A DNA stretch of 64,000 bases from Trochalopteron elliotii (taxonomy: Eukaryota > Chordata > Aves > Passeriformes > Leiothrichidae), in NCBI GenBank assembly GCA_024734555.1, contig JANPWX010020199.1, positions 676,985 to 740,984 of the forward strand, given 5' to 3'. Within the stretch, counting starts at the first letter, position 1; every line of letters begins with the position of its first letter. This document shows positions 1 through 12,079 of the stretch, in pieces. The position numbers and the translations under genes were made by a program. A model generated the notes under the pieces. It saw nothing but the letters and a program-made list of their open reading frames with translations, was not told where the DNA came from and made no database searches.

Positions 1-343
1 NNNNNNNNNNNNNNNNNNNNNNNNNNNNNNNNNNNNNNNNNNNNNNNNNNNNNNNNNNNNNNNNNNNNNNNNNNNNNNNNNNNNNNNNNNNNNNNNNNNN
101 NNNNNNNNNNNNNNNNNNNNNNNNNNNNNNNNNNNNNNNNNNNNNNNNNNNNNNNNNNNNNNNNNNNNNNNNNNNNNNNNNNNNNNNNNNNNNNNNNNNN
201 NNNNNNNNNNNNNNNNNNNNNNNNNNNNNNNNNNNNNNNNNNNNNNNNNNNNNNNNNNNNNNNNNNNNNNNNNNNNNNNNNNNNNNNNNNNNNNNNNNNN
301 NNNNNNNNNNNNNNNNNNNNNNNNNNNNNNNNNNNNNNNNNNN
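1..343. other. assembly gap (run of N)
   Basis: All bases are N. The gap ends exactly at a (TTCC)n microsatellite, so the assembly probably broke inside or next to that simple repeat. The true gap length may differ from the number of N shown. Confidence 0.98.
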
Positions 344-394
344 TTCCTTCCTTCCTTCCTTCCTTCCTTCCTTCCTTCCTTCCTTCCTTCCTTC
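344..394. repeat. (TTCC)n microsatellite at gap edge
   Basis: About twelve uninterrupted TTCC units directly follow the gap. The real array may extend into the unsequenced part, so its length here is a minimum. Confidence 0.97.
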
Positions 395-1714
395 TCTTGA
401 TGCTAGATGTCATTAGTGCGCTAAATTGGTATCCTTTGTCAAGATGAAAAAATGCTGTGGTCTGATGTAACTTTTTTTTCCACTCTGCTAATGAATTGAG
501 TATGGTTAAGACTGAAAGATTCACAAGCCACTTGAACTTGAAACCTGGCATTTAACTTCTGAGACAAGCATCACTTTACCTGTTTTTGTTTTTTGCTGGG
601 TACCCATGACCTGCCTCAGCTGTGGAAGGGGTAGCCCACAAACTCTAGAAACGGCTCTGCTTACATAAGCAGCAAGTTCCCTCAGTGTACCAGGGTCAGG
701 GTTTTAGTTTCAAGCCTGTAACTGAAGCTCTTGATGTTTCATCTGAGGACCTGTTGTAAGGGGTGATTTGGAAGATGCTATTTGGTCTGGAGTTTGAGCT
801 CCCAAAGGAAGCACATGCAGGTTTTTCTTAAGACAGATGAAGAAGCTCTCACACTTCATGCCCACAAGAGGAGAAATGTGTTTATCATTCATACTGTACA
901 CCTATATGCAAACCTCTTTGCCTCAACAAACACAGTTTCTTACATGGCCAGGAATTTAGCAGAGCAATTACTGGGGAAGGGGCACATCTGGCTCAGTGTC
1001 CCTTCCAAATAAAAAACAAACAAACAAAAAGCAAGCCCCCAAAAGATCAACCCTGCCCCCCGAACCCTAAACAAACAAACAAACCACCCAGAAAAATTCA
1101 TTTCATCTAAGGAAAGGAAAGACAGTCATTTGGTGGAAGTTTCATACACCCTCCTATTCATTCCATGTCTCTTCTCTCTTTTGCTGACACAAGAAAGAAA
1201 AAGGGACCTGTAGCCTGTGACAAGATGAAAATTTAGTGGAGATGACCTGACACAATTTTTGTTCACAGAAGAAAATGCAGAACAATGAAGGAACTGTTTC
1301 TCTAATGAGTCCAGAAAAGATTTTAAACACAAGGAAGGAAGAGGAGAAAGGTGCAATGTACATCAAAAGACTAATCCTAACTTAGAACCCAATATTAAAT
1401 TGCAACTAAAAGTTTAGGAAGAGTACATGTCCTGTGGAGGAATTTATTGAAAATTAATATGAGGTTTATCATGCACATTTAGATTTCAACTTATGCTTGT
1501 AAAGCTACTACTGGAAAAATTCACTTAAAATCATCAATCTTGCTAAAAATCCATATGAAAATAAAAGTCACTAAAGGACAACTTGAAGATGAAGCAAAGG
1601 TATGTTGTCATTTTGGATGGGTTATCATATCACTAAAAAACTAAACTAAATCTATTTGCAAATACAGTCTCAGTAGCTGTATGTACGGTGACTCTGCTCG
1701 GCAAAGGATCCAAA
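395..1714. other. unique AT-rich sequence, no gene seen
   Basis: No recognisable exon or transposon. The only structure is an A/C-rich patch at about 1008-1090 containing two short AAAC arrays separated by C runs. Short open frames on both strands lack recognisable domains and overlap one another, as expected by chance. Confidence 0.6.
1008..1090. repeat. A/C-rich low-complexity tract with (AAAC)n
   Basis: Two AAAC arrays flank a stretch rich in A and C runs. It is simple sequence with no sign of coding function. Confidence 0.85.
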
Positions 1715-2187
1715 ATGAATGCCCCAGTTTCAACCAGGATCCTGTTATTCAATACTACCTCTAGTCATTGCCAGAGGTGCAGGGAATGAATTTTCTCTCT
1801 CCCTTTCAAGAAGAAGGCCGTTCCTTCTGGTGGAGCAAGCGTGGCAGAGGGAGCAGTGAGGAATGCTTGTCCCCAGCTGGAGGGAGCAGTCTGGGTGATG
1901 TGGCTGCTGTCACCGTACCTGCAGTCAAGCTCTACACTCTCTTTTGTACACTTTTGTTAATAATATTGTTGCTGTTACTCTTCCTTTTCCTATCTCATTG
2001 CTGTTTCTAGTAAATTGTTCTTATGTCAGCCCACGATCTTTGCCTTTTGTGCCTCCATTTCTCCTCTTCAATCTGCCACAGAGTGGAGATGGAAAAGGGA
2101 GGGGGGAAACAAATGAGCAGCATGTGGTTTTGGAGCTTCAGTGGGAGAGGGTGGTAAACTGGGGAGTACCATTTCTAGACCACAACA
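1715..2187 (+). mobile_element. solo ERVL-like LTR, copy 1
   Basis: It aligns by eye with the sense strand of the LTR at 43397-43982 and with 26140-26527. Shared blocks include TAATATTGTTGCTGTTAC near 1960, the TCATTGCTGTTTC block followed by AGTAAATTGTTC, the C-A-CGATCTTT-like block, and an end of the form TACCATTTCTAGACC followed by CACAACA at 2187. The left edge is approximate because only the downstream two thirds is clear. No internal retroviral region is attached, so this is probably a solo LTR left by recombination between two LTRs. The ERVL-like assignment is from memory of passerine LTRs. The 143-codon frame at 1944-2375 runs through the LTR into flanking DNA and is not considered coding. 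Confidence 0.72.
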
Positions 2188-2566
2188 ACGGAGATGATGT
2201 TGCAGCCCACAGCATTCCTAAGAATACTTGGAAAAGCAGAGGAATCCCTTTCCAACTTAATGTTGGAATTGCCATCCAAACAAAAACCCAAAAATACATC
2301 TACTGCTGTGATCCAGAAATGTACTGCAAATCTAAGTTAAGTAGCAAGAGCAATAACTGTTTTCTCACCATGTAGCACAGCTCATAATTTCTCTGTAGCA
2401 AGATATACAATTCAACAGCAAAATACCATGAAAATTAGAGTGCAAAGAACTTTGGATATGCAGTCTTGCATATGAGTCTGTTCAGGGAGAATTATATGCA
2501 ATGCTAACAAAATCCTCAGCATTGCTGAGGAGTCTACAGCATGACTCAAAAGGTGCAGAAAAAACA
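2188..2566. other. unique spacer between two retroelements
   Basis: No coding or repeat signal was recognised. A short perfect inverted repeat occurs near 2515-2531 (8-bp arms CCTCAGCA and TGCTGAGG around one base). Confidence 0.5.
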
Positions 2567-2945
2567 ATTACCCAAAAGGGCCAGAAACCAAAGCTCATAC
2601 ACAAGACTGGCACAGAACTATCAACCTTCTGACACTGAAATCAGTAGGATAGAAAGTTTCTAACACAGTTTTGACTATTAGAAAGTCAGCATTCTTTATT
2701 GCAGTGCATTATTCACTCAGAGGTTCCTTCCTCTGATTGAGTGTGCCAAGTGCTGGATAAAGTTTTTACCTTACACACTGATTACATATTTATTAGCTAT
2801 CCATTAGCTATTCCCACTCACTTATAATATATGTATTACTTTATTTTACATAGCCACACCCCTTATCAGAAGTCCTCATCTGGCCTTTTGGTGTCTTCTT
2901 TGGTGATCTTCAATGTCCAGTGTCCCAAAATTTTTAGATGGGTCT
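2567..2945 (-). repeat. 3' LTR of ERV copy 1 (truncated U3)
   Basis: It aligns with the LTR at 37628-38143: AATAAA on the minus strand at 2695-2700, the TTCTAATA block just after it, and GAAGTCCT-like U3 sequence near 2870. Between the signal and the LTR end this copy carries about 55 bases more than its sister, so one copy has an insertion or the other a deletion. The U3 5' half is missing because it is joined directly to protease sequence near 2945-2965. Confidence 0.7.
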
Positions 2946-2959
2946 TCCTTTACCACTGG

Positions 2960-4110
2960 TTTGAGAAGATGTAAATTTCTTCCTCATTTCCCAGCCCAGC
3001 TGTAATAATCATAGGTTCTTCCGGGGAAGAATTCTCTGGTCTCCCACAGTCATCATTGGTGGTGGCCACGAGAGGGGGGTTTTTATGTTTCAGCTGCAGA
3101 CAATCCTTTTTCCAATGCCCATTTTTATTACAATATGCACACTGATTAATACCAAGACTCCTGGGGGAATTTGAGGTAGATTGCCAAAGCCCTCATCTCC
3201 TTCCTTTCTGCAGGTGCACCATTCCTTTGGAAATTCCTTCCATAACTACAACTACTTTTTGTTTCGTTATTTCTCACCCTTTTTCTCTATTCTGATAAAC
3301 TCCCCAAGCAACATCTAACAGCTTCCCTAAATCATACCACTCTTGTTCCGGAGCCTTCTGGAGTTTACTTCTAGTATCATCTGAGGATTGCCTCACATAT
3401 GTGCTGGCTACTTGAGTTTTACCCTCCTCTTCTTCGGGACTGATATTAGTACATTTTTGAGCCATTTCTTTCAGATGACTTAAAAATTTGGTAGGTGATG
3501 CTTTGCAATCCTGCTAAATTTCAAATTATTTTGACATACTGATAGCCTTTGGCATGGCTTGTCTAATTCCATTTAGTATCCACTGTTGATATCTATTTCA
3601 TCTCTCTGTAAACATGGGCACATTAGGGTCCCACTCAGGATCTGCGGTGCAAAAATTTATGTCCAATGCACCCAGCAAATTATCCAACACAATTTGCTCT
3701 TCCACAGACTTCCTACAGGTTTTAACAACCATCTCTCTTTCAGTACCATCAAACAACATTTCTAACATGGTGTTCTAACATCCTTCCAATCAGAATCCTG
3801 AGTTTTAACCATAATTTCAAAAGCTTTTGCCATTTTGTCTGGGTCAGCTGCGTATGTGCCAGTCATTGCCTCCCAATTACTGAGGTCTGTTAAAAATGTC
3901 ACTTTTACTGTGGTTGAACTGTCTGTACCTACTGCCTGATGGAGGCAGATGCTATCACACCTCTGTGTTTAGTTGTAGTTCTCTCAGCAACCAGACTAAA
4001 ACCCTTGGCTCCTTGATACATCTTTTCCATCTCTACCTTCTCCTCTGCTCCTTGATACACTGATGTGTTGGGGTGGGGGAAGAAAAGCCTCCCCAAGCAC
4101 AGAAAAAAAA
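2960..4110 (-). pseudogene. decayed ERV gag with protease N-terminal stub
   Basis: The CCHC zinc finger of nucleocapsid is complete at 3100-3141, with Cys, Cys, His and Cys in the C-X2-C-X4-H-X4-C spacing. It is followed (towards 2960) by the linker into protease, which stops before the active site. Upstream, the open stretch at 3274-3465 encodes a capsid C-terminal segment with an RSKLQK-type helix ending in VYQNRE. The rest of capsid lies at about 3470-3860 and is broken by stops. The segment at 3865-4110 matches the matrix/p12 side of the sister copy. In a functional gag these parts form the particle core; here nothing is translatable as a whole. Confidence 0.78.
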
Positions 4111-6576
4111 ATTACAATCTGAGTAACTGCAGTCTTGAATTATGGACTATGTGTGTATTTACAGATGAACAGCACACAGAGTGAAAAAATAATAATTAAC
4201 TATTAATAATTTCTTTACAGTAGAAGGGAAAGAAAAAGAATTTTCATTTTCACTAAAATTCAGCATGCACCAAAATTCAAAAATAGAGCATATTTCTTCA
4301 ATGCTGGAAGTGAAGAAAATTTGCTTATTTAGAATACTGCTGTATGAAGCAAGGAGCTAGGCTAGGTAATATATTTTCCTAACATGTAGAAACACACCTG
4401 AAGACAACTAACAGGACTGTTACAAGATCATTTTGAAACAAGATCACCATGAGCAAGACAGGAAGCATTTAAATACCCTGTCTCTGCAAAGGAGACATTT
4501 TCACTGTTCTGCAGCATGTAAGCTTCTTTTCTCTTTAGCTGATGGGACTTTTGTCTTCATCCGTCCTTTGAAAATTGTTGTTGTTGTTTGAATTAATTAC
4601 CAAATACCTGGGAAAAAAACCCAAGAATACTTGAAACAGAAAGACCAAGTCATCTTGGAGTACTCAAAATTCTAACTTTTTCACATCATATTCCCATAAC
4701 TGTAGATGGAAAAACTATTATGCAAGTTTGTCATTGTGGTACATATTAAGTATCTAAAGACAGATTTAAGTAAAAGATGAGTACCTTGATTATCTGGATT
4801 TGCCATCAGAACATTTTTACCTGACAGGCCATTTTCTTCAATTATACCACATGAAGATCTGGATATTATGTCCATAGTGCTTACATGCAAATATTTATTC
4901 TTTCATTACTACCTCATGCTAACCTCATGTTATAGCAGGGTTTTCCCACTGCTGCAAACCTGAAGACCAAGAGCATACTTCAGTAGTGTAAGCAATACTG
5001 AAATAGAGTATGTTTTTAGGGAAACATAGAATAAATCCACAGAAGTCGATATTTGATTCCATACTTCCAGTAGAGTACACCAAAGCACGTTAACTCCAGA
5101 GCCCAGCTTCACTTTTTCTTGTAACAGTGGGGCTATATCCACAAGGATCTGATGCAGATGAGGAGAGGATCAAGGCACTCAAAACAGACCACACAATGGA
5201 TAAATACATCACTGCAGGCATTTTAAATTGATGACAGTAGTCATCAGTTTGGCTATAAAGACAAACATTATTCTTAGCTAATAACTTATTCTTCCCTCAG
5301 ACTTCAGTGCTTTTTGTTGCTGTCCATGAACCTTGATTTTAATTTAACCTTCAGGCCAGCACTTCATCTCAGTTCATTGGAGACATCAGTCTTCATAACT
5401 GCATTTTGCGAAGAAGCTGTTTTTTCCTGCAAAGTCAGGGTTTTCCAGCCTGCATCTCCCCAACAGTATTGAATATTTTCCCTTTACTAGCAGATGAGAA
5501 AAATTAGTGGTTTTCTTCTCTTAGAGATCTCATTTACAGATAAGGTGCTTTTGATTAGAACAAAAGACAGAACTGCACTGATAAACACGTGGATAATTAA
5601 ATATGAAGTGTTTCCCTTTCCACTTCAATGCACAGTCTTCAGTTTAAACTTATTCCTCCTTGTCTATTTTCTCCACAAGCTGGTGTGGCATACCCACAGG
5701 CTTCACTACCATGAAACATTTAATGTAAGAAATTTTAAGTGTACTTCTTGTGCACCTATTTGCTCTCATGTTCCCTTTAAAATTCACTGAAATAAGACAT
5801 ATTTCTTGGATGTGGCAAATATGTCCAAACATGTCCAAAACAGTTCTCACTGCAAAAGAAAGTTATTGTTTTGTTTTAAACATAATTCCTGGCACTAACA
5901 TCTTTATCTTACTTTAACTGAGGGATAGAGTGCCATTTTCTGTGCAAATATGTTTGTTTGCATCAATAAATCAGGACTGACTTTGAGTTGGCCCCATATT
6001 GTATCCCTCAATGGAATTCTGTGAAGGGATATTCATAATACCTGTGGACATTTGCATTACACCAGTGCGATTTTTCATCATCACTAGATGAATACAAAAA
6101 ACATGGACAGAATAAAACATGGCAGATATATGCAAAAGACAGATTGAACCTGATTTATTTAGCAGTCTATTATTTACTATATCCATTCTGGATCTTCCTC
6201 TTGAGTATGTGGAATGCAATTATTTCCTGTAACTGTAAAATTAAACTGGAAAAAGGAGGACACAAAATAAAATAATGAAGAGCAGGAGAAGAGACAGCAC
6301 TCTTTCTTCTGTCACTTCAATAAAAAAGAGATTTTTTTCCATTTACTAAAATCAGAGAGGATTGTGAAGAATTGGTGGAGATAACATCTGGTTAGAAAAT
6401 CAGAGGAGAGCAAAGGAGGAAAAAAGGTACAAGCAATAGTTTAATTAATCTGCCATTCATTTTAAAATATTAAATTTTTGCATTTAGGCACAAAACGTTT
6501 AAAATATGGGCCCCCCAAAAATAGTTATTAGGGCAAAATTTTAGCAGTGGCAGCCCTAGCAATGAATGGGATTATA

Positions 6577-6598
6577 CTTCTCAGAGTCTTCTCAGAGT
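6577..6598. repeat. 11-bp exact tandem duplication
   Basis: Two adjacent copies of CTTCTCAGAGT occur in otherwise unique sequence. Confidence 0.9.
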
Positions 6599-8118
6599 CC
6601 AGACCAGAGATCACCATGCACATCCAACTAAGAGCATCATCTCTTTTAAGATCTGCTCCTGGTCTGTAATAGAGGGGAAATGCCTGTGACTTCCCAGGCT
6701 ACTTCTTCCCTGTCAGTCTTCAAGTACCTGACATTTTACTTCCAGAACCAAACCAGGGTTTCCAAAGCCACCATTTTCCTGAAAGATTGGTACTGAATAT
6801 GCAGTGCTACACGCTGCTACCATTACGGTGTTGTGTGACACTCTTGTTCCTGGATACCTTTTCTCTAACCTATATAATAAAAAGGGAATAATCTATTATT
6901 CCCTTTGTCAGTTGTTGAAGTACTGCAGGGTTTATTGCACAGATGATTTTTAGAAAGTTAACCACCTGAGGTGCTGTTTAGCCTGATTCATCTTCATTTT
7001 AGCTGATAGAAAAATCCTGCCCAGCAGTGGATCATTTTCTCAACAGCTGAAACACCCAATTATTATGACTAAGTTTAGTATGTTTTCTTGACCTAGACAA
7101 GGATAAAAGACTCTGCTATATTAAGTTTCTCACAGTATCATTGATCAACCAGAAAAATGGAAAGTAATTGAAGTAGGAAAGAACTCAATTGGACATTTCA
7201 TTTTCTCAATAAGAAGATTACATTACTGGTCCTTCGCTTATTTTGAAAATAGTCATCTGGAGTTCAGTTATAACTATCCAAGCACGTTTCAAAATAGAAG
7301 TTATCTGATATTAATAGAATCATGAGAGGCTAAATGAATAAACCCAACCCATTAAACTCTTAGTTTAAAATTGGAGAGAAACACTGTGTAGATACAAGCC
7401 AAATGCAAAGACTTTTTCCAGACCAGGAAGGAGTATGAAATTACAGCCACTCTTAGGAGTGCGGAGTCACCATCAGCATTGGATTAAGTTGAAAACCAAC
7501 CCCAAGGTGCACTGAAGCAATGCAGCAGTCCAAATGTGCATTTCTCCAAGTTATATTATGAAGGCCTTACACTTGTTCACTGTTTAACAGATATACTGTT
7601 TTGGGCAGGGGTTTTCTGGGTTTTCTTTCCCTTTTCTCGCTTAATTATTTCTTTTGGAAAAAGTCGTCCCTGCAGACACATTTAGAAGGCAACTAATTCT
7701 CAAAATCACATTACTTCCTTGCTTTCAGAGAAAAAAGTTACCAAGTGAGTCCTGCTAGATCCATCCCTTGGGAATCAGGGGACAACTCATGTCTCACAAA
7801 AAGGACAGATCTGATTTCTGTGGCTTTGGAAGGACAGCAAAATCTCTGTCTAATATTTTTAGGGAGCACATGTGATCTTAGATTGACCTAACATATTCAT
7901 ATGAATCACTGACTGCCAGGCACCCACAAGGAATCAGAAACTGGAGCCAAAAATCTCCTGAGATATTGGTAAGATGCATAGAGTGAAAAAAAAGCAATAG
8001 TATTTTGCTCTCTCGATGCAAACCATAAAATTTTCAAGTAAAACACACTTGAATAAGCATAGCTTTAAAGAAAAACTACATGCAGAATATATAGACACAT
8101 TTTCCTATATATTATTAT

Positions 8119-8155
8119 ACAGTATATAAAATCCTGCGAATAATATATATACTGT
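8119..8155. repeat. AT-rich inverted repeat (10-bp arms)
   Basis: The arm ACAGTATATA (8119-8128) is followed by its exact complement TATATACTGT (8146-8155), with a 17-base loop. It sits inside an AT-rich block (about 8096-8190) in which a TTTTCCTxTATATTAT-like motif appears twice. Confidence 0.85.
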
Positions 8156-8919
8156 TTTCCTGTATATTATCCGCTATATATTATTTGGCTAACTGGCTCT
8201 CCTGAGCTACATTTAGCCAATTATTCTTTCACTGTTTACTGATGTTTAATTCCCAGAACTTCCAATATATTTTTCAATAAAGCTTTTGTAAACTAGTCAT
8301 GATAACAAACTACATATTTTCATTTTGTTTAAGAAAAACTATCCCCTAAGGAGCAAACTGAGGGGTATGAAGTTTTTTACTAGTTAATAAAAATCCTCCT
8401 GGAAAATATGTTCCAAAAATAGTTTCAACTGATGTCAAAGGAATTAAAAATAGAATCATTCATTCACAAATTTCTGCCTTGCTGGTGCAAGAGAAATTCT
8501 GAATATCTGTAGATCCAGGAAATTTTGCTTTAAACAGAGGTGATGTCTAAAGTCACCAGTATAGTGTATCTCTGTTTTTCATTGAAAATAAAAGAAAAAT
8601 CAAAGTATTCATGAGTGATACAGACCAGAGCAATAGAAGACATAGTATATGTACAATATGGACATGTTTCTCACGAACCTTATCTTTGAAGAAGATGGTG
8701 TCTCCTCTGGTGTCTAAAAATATACCCAAAAGGGAATGGAAGTTCTGGTAGGGAAAAAAAATTGAATGAAAGCCTTAGATTAGGAGAAACAAGAAGAAGG
8801 AATGTACAGCAAACACCATGGAAACATTTCCTTTTACTTTTTCACTCCTCCTCTCTGGCCATTTCTTCTGCCTCTGGTTCAACCCATAGAATGTGCTTGC
8901 TCTTTTTGAAACTGGAAAC

Positions 8920-9018
8920 TCACCAGCATGACTCCACCACCTCCCTGGGCAGATCATTCCAGTACTATATCACCCTTTCTGTACCAAACTTTTTCCTAAT
9001 ATCCAACCTATATTTTCC
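8920..9018 (-). mobile_element. CR1 LINE 3' UTR fragment
   Basis: Read on the minus strand it matches the 3' UTR of the long CR1 at about 36717-36812: a TAGG-TGGATATTAGGA block, then a TACTGGAATGxTCTGCC block and the GGGGAG-TGGTGGA-TCA block. The terminal ATTCTGTG end and the coding part are both missing, so this is a small internal remnant. Confidence 0.8.
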
Positions 9019-12000
9019 ATATTTCCCTATATTTTCTATATTTCTACTTCAGTAGATCCTGAACAAAGCCATTCTTGGTCAAAGCCCATCTAAACCATTT
9101 CGTCCTGCATTAGTTTGCTACTAAACTTCCTATTGCAAACAGATAAGAATTTGTACTCAAGAGGGTTCATGTCTGCAATGCTGCTCCTGACCACACAACG
9201 TAAAATCAGGAGCTTTGTGAAAAGCTTTCTCAAAAGAAAAAATTAAAGAAGAGGTTCCCTTCTGAATGTGTTAGATGATTCTCTGTTTGAACACAGGAAC
9301 TATTGCACTGTAGCCAAAAAAAGGGCCCACTTTAGAAAGAGACAGGAAGGAATAAAAGAGAGAAATCAATAAAATGGAATTCAGAATTCTGTGTAGATTA
9401 ACATTGTATGAAAAGTCCTTTTAGGGTAGCAAATAGTAGTCACAGAAAAAAAAATTCTGAAATACAGTCTGCCATGTTGCAAGTCAAACCTGATTTTACT
9501 GACATATGTCTCCAAGTCTGAGGTTATTATTTAAATTACAGGTGGAATAGTGAAGACTGTTCAGCCTTTAACTGGTGAAGTGATTGTAAATGCTGTTCTA
9601 ACTTATGCATTGGTACTGATGCTGATTAAGTAATAGCAGAGATTTTCTTCAGCTTTGTGGAGTATAATCAGTTCTCTTGTGTTCAATAAATGCCGTAGCT
9701 ACAATGTGTAGTATTAATTTCACATTACAGTGAGAAATGGTGATTGTTGCCAAATGTAATCATAATTCACAGCCAATTTTGATATTACAGTCAGGTTCAG
9801 CGTTCAGAGAAATTATTTAGTCCATAATAACTTGAAGAAGTCATAACCAGGCATTTAAAAGTTTTGTTCTTTCCACCTCAGCTACGTATTTCCTGTTCTA
9901 CACCTGCGAGTGATCCAGAGATAACATTAGATATTTAAACTTGTTATTCCAAAAACAATTGAATGTTACTTGGTTTTCTTGCATTTGTCAGGTATAGGAA
10001 ATCACATCAAGGTACGTTGTTGCTGGTAACAAACACAGAGGAAGTTCCCATTCATTACAGAGGCTCACACTGAGTCTGTGTTGCCTGGATTTTCTCAAGG
10101 CAAAGCACTTCTAAAGGAGAAGTACACTGGTGCTCTCCTCCCTTTCTCTGCTCATTGCTGGTGTCAGGCAGACACTCCTCATGGCAAGCCTTAATGCTAA
10201 GGCTATACTGGCCTTTGTAAATGGCCTCATAGATGTTTTTCATTTTTAGAATGAATATATATAGGCATTCAAATTAACTTCTGGAATCCTATTAAAAATG
10301 CCCACAGTCCACTGCCTTTTCATAAAGTAATCTTCTTTGATTTAGAATGGACTCAGAACTGTAAGTCATGGAGGTTTTCTGGGTTAATATCAGCAGCTTC
10401 ACTTATTAACAGGTTTCCATCATAACAACCACCCTAGGTACTAAATAATTTAGTCCCAGGTCAAATCCTCTTTCCTGAAACACTATTTTTGCCTTACTGT
10501 AGATGAAACAATGCTCACTCTGGACTGAACAGCCCTCTTGCTTTAGCACTTCCAGATTTCTTTGCAAGCATCAGCTCTTCCCTGTGAAGACCCACAGGTG
10601 GGATTTTCATGTCCATGAACCCACAAGAGCTCACTGAGCATCACCTTCTCATCCACTTTACAGAAGACTAACCTATCACAATATTTTTTCCAACTATCTG
10701 ACTTTAAAAAAAAGCAAAAAAACCCAAGAGCACCCATGTTTGATAAGTAAACAGTAGATAAATTTTGTTTATTACAGTTTCATGTATTAGCAAGACAAAC
10801 TTGATGATATTAAACTTTGGAAATCCTATCAAGGTCTTTGTCAAGAAAAGAACTAGAAGTTTCAGAACTAAGTACTTGTTCTAGTGAGCTGAAGACCAGA
10901 GAGTATAGCCATGTGTTCACATAAATGCATGACATTAATCCAGCCTCACAGTCTCTGAACCATTAAAGTAGTCACCAGCTGGGACCTGCAGTATGTTCTA
11001 GACAGCCAGACTCTGTGTATGTTCCTCTTTGCATAATCACAGCTATTTCACAGGCCTGTAGCAGTCCTGCTATGTTTCATCACATGGCTTTAATTTAAGT
11101 TGCCAACACTTTCATTGCTCAAGTTTGTAAAATATATTGGTTTTTCACCAATATAATATGGTATAATTCTAACCACAGAACAGGGGGTTCTACTCCCTCT
11201 GGGTGCTCCCAAGTAAAATCTGCTGATGGCAGAACCTTCCGCAGGTGATGGACAGCAGTGATCCAGAAATAGCATCACTTTATGGCACAATTCTCCTCAT
11301 GTGAAGAAATTTCCTTCCCCCACATAGAATTAACCAATATATTTAACAAAATATAGATACACATTGAAGATAAACTATAATTCAATTAGTGGTTGTGCAA
11401 AAAGTCATCATTCACAGCAATAATAGAAGAAAGAAAATACATTTGCAATAAAATTTTATTGCTTCAAATTATATTAGTGATTTTCCAAAATTTCTCAAAA
11501 ATATCTCATTTAGCACGGCTGAGGACAAATTTTAATTTAGAAGACACAGTAGAGTAGACCTTCCTAAAGGTACTTGATAGTTCAATGTATAGATACCTTT
11601 TTAGGAGAGAAATGATTGAAAGACACTGTTAATTCAATGCAATGTTCTCTCCTATGTAGTGTTCATAGGAATAAAGGCAGCAGTCCTGCTGAGGGGCATC
11701 TCTAATGAAGTCGTCCTTTGGCTTTCTCTTTGGTTTTCCCCTTTTAAACCTGTGAGTTTGCCTATCAACTAATTCTTCTACATGAGTGGAAATAGGTCCC
11801 TCAAGTACCATCTACGAGAGCTCTGAGTTTCACCTTTGGTAGAAGTCTGCCCCAAAACCTACTGAATGATAGGAAAAGGTTTCTAGATACTGTTCAGAAA
11901 GACTGTATCTGAAGTGGCTGATACTTGATAAAAGCCACAGGAAATAGTCACTTTATGCAAAGTAAGTAAGAAGGAAACATTACTAGCAAAATTACTAGTT

Positions 12001-12040
12001 AAAGTGCAACAACACTTTTTTTCTGAAAGAAGCTGTCAGG

Positions 12041-12079
12041 ATTTGATTTGATTTGGTTTGGTTTGGTGTGGTTTGGTTG
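12041..12079. repeat. (ATTTG)/(GTTTG) pentanucleotide repeat
   Basis: Consecutive five-base units start as ATTTG and change to GTTTG, with one imperfect unit. Confidence 0.85.

Larger units (their letters stand above)
2567..4110 (-). mobile_element. class I ERV relic, copy 1 (LTR, PR stub, gag)
   Basis: On the minus strand the order is gag, a protease stub, then an LTR; nearly all of pol and all of env are missing. It is the same family as the relic at 37628-40886. By eye about 85-90% identity is seen over roughly 160 bases around the nucleocapsid zinc finger, and the polyadenylation-signal part of the LTR also aligns. The class I (gammaretrovirus-like) call rests on a single CCHC finger, a capsid C-terminal segment of that type and, in the sister copy, the protease and RT motifs. 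The reading frames are interrupted many times. No second LTR or primer-binding site was seen at the gag end, so that end is truncated. Confidence 0.82.
4111..8919. other. unique AT-rich sequence, no gene seen
   Basis: No exon, ERV or CR1 sequence was recognised over 4.8 kb. Minor structures are an exact 11-bp tandem pair at 6577-6598 and an AT-rich segment with an inverted repeat at about 8096-8190. The open frames of 60-98 codons (for example 5494-5790 +) carry no domain I recognise and lie in AT-rich sequence. Confidence 0.55.

Noticed and set aside
1944..2375. 143-codon plus-strand frame
   Set aside because: It runs through an LTR into flanking sequence; its first part is LTR sequence shared with two other copies.
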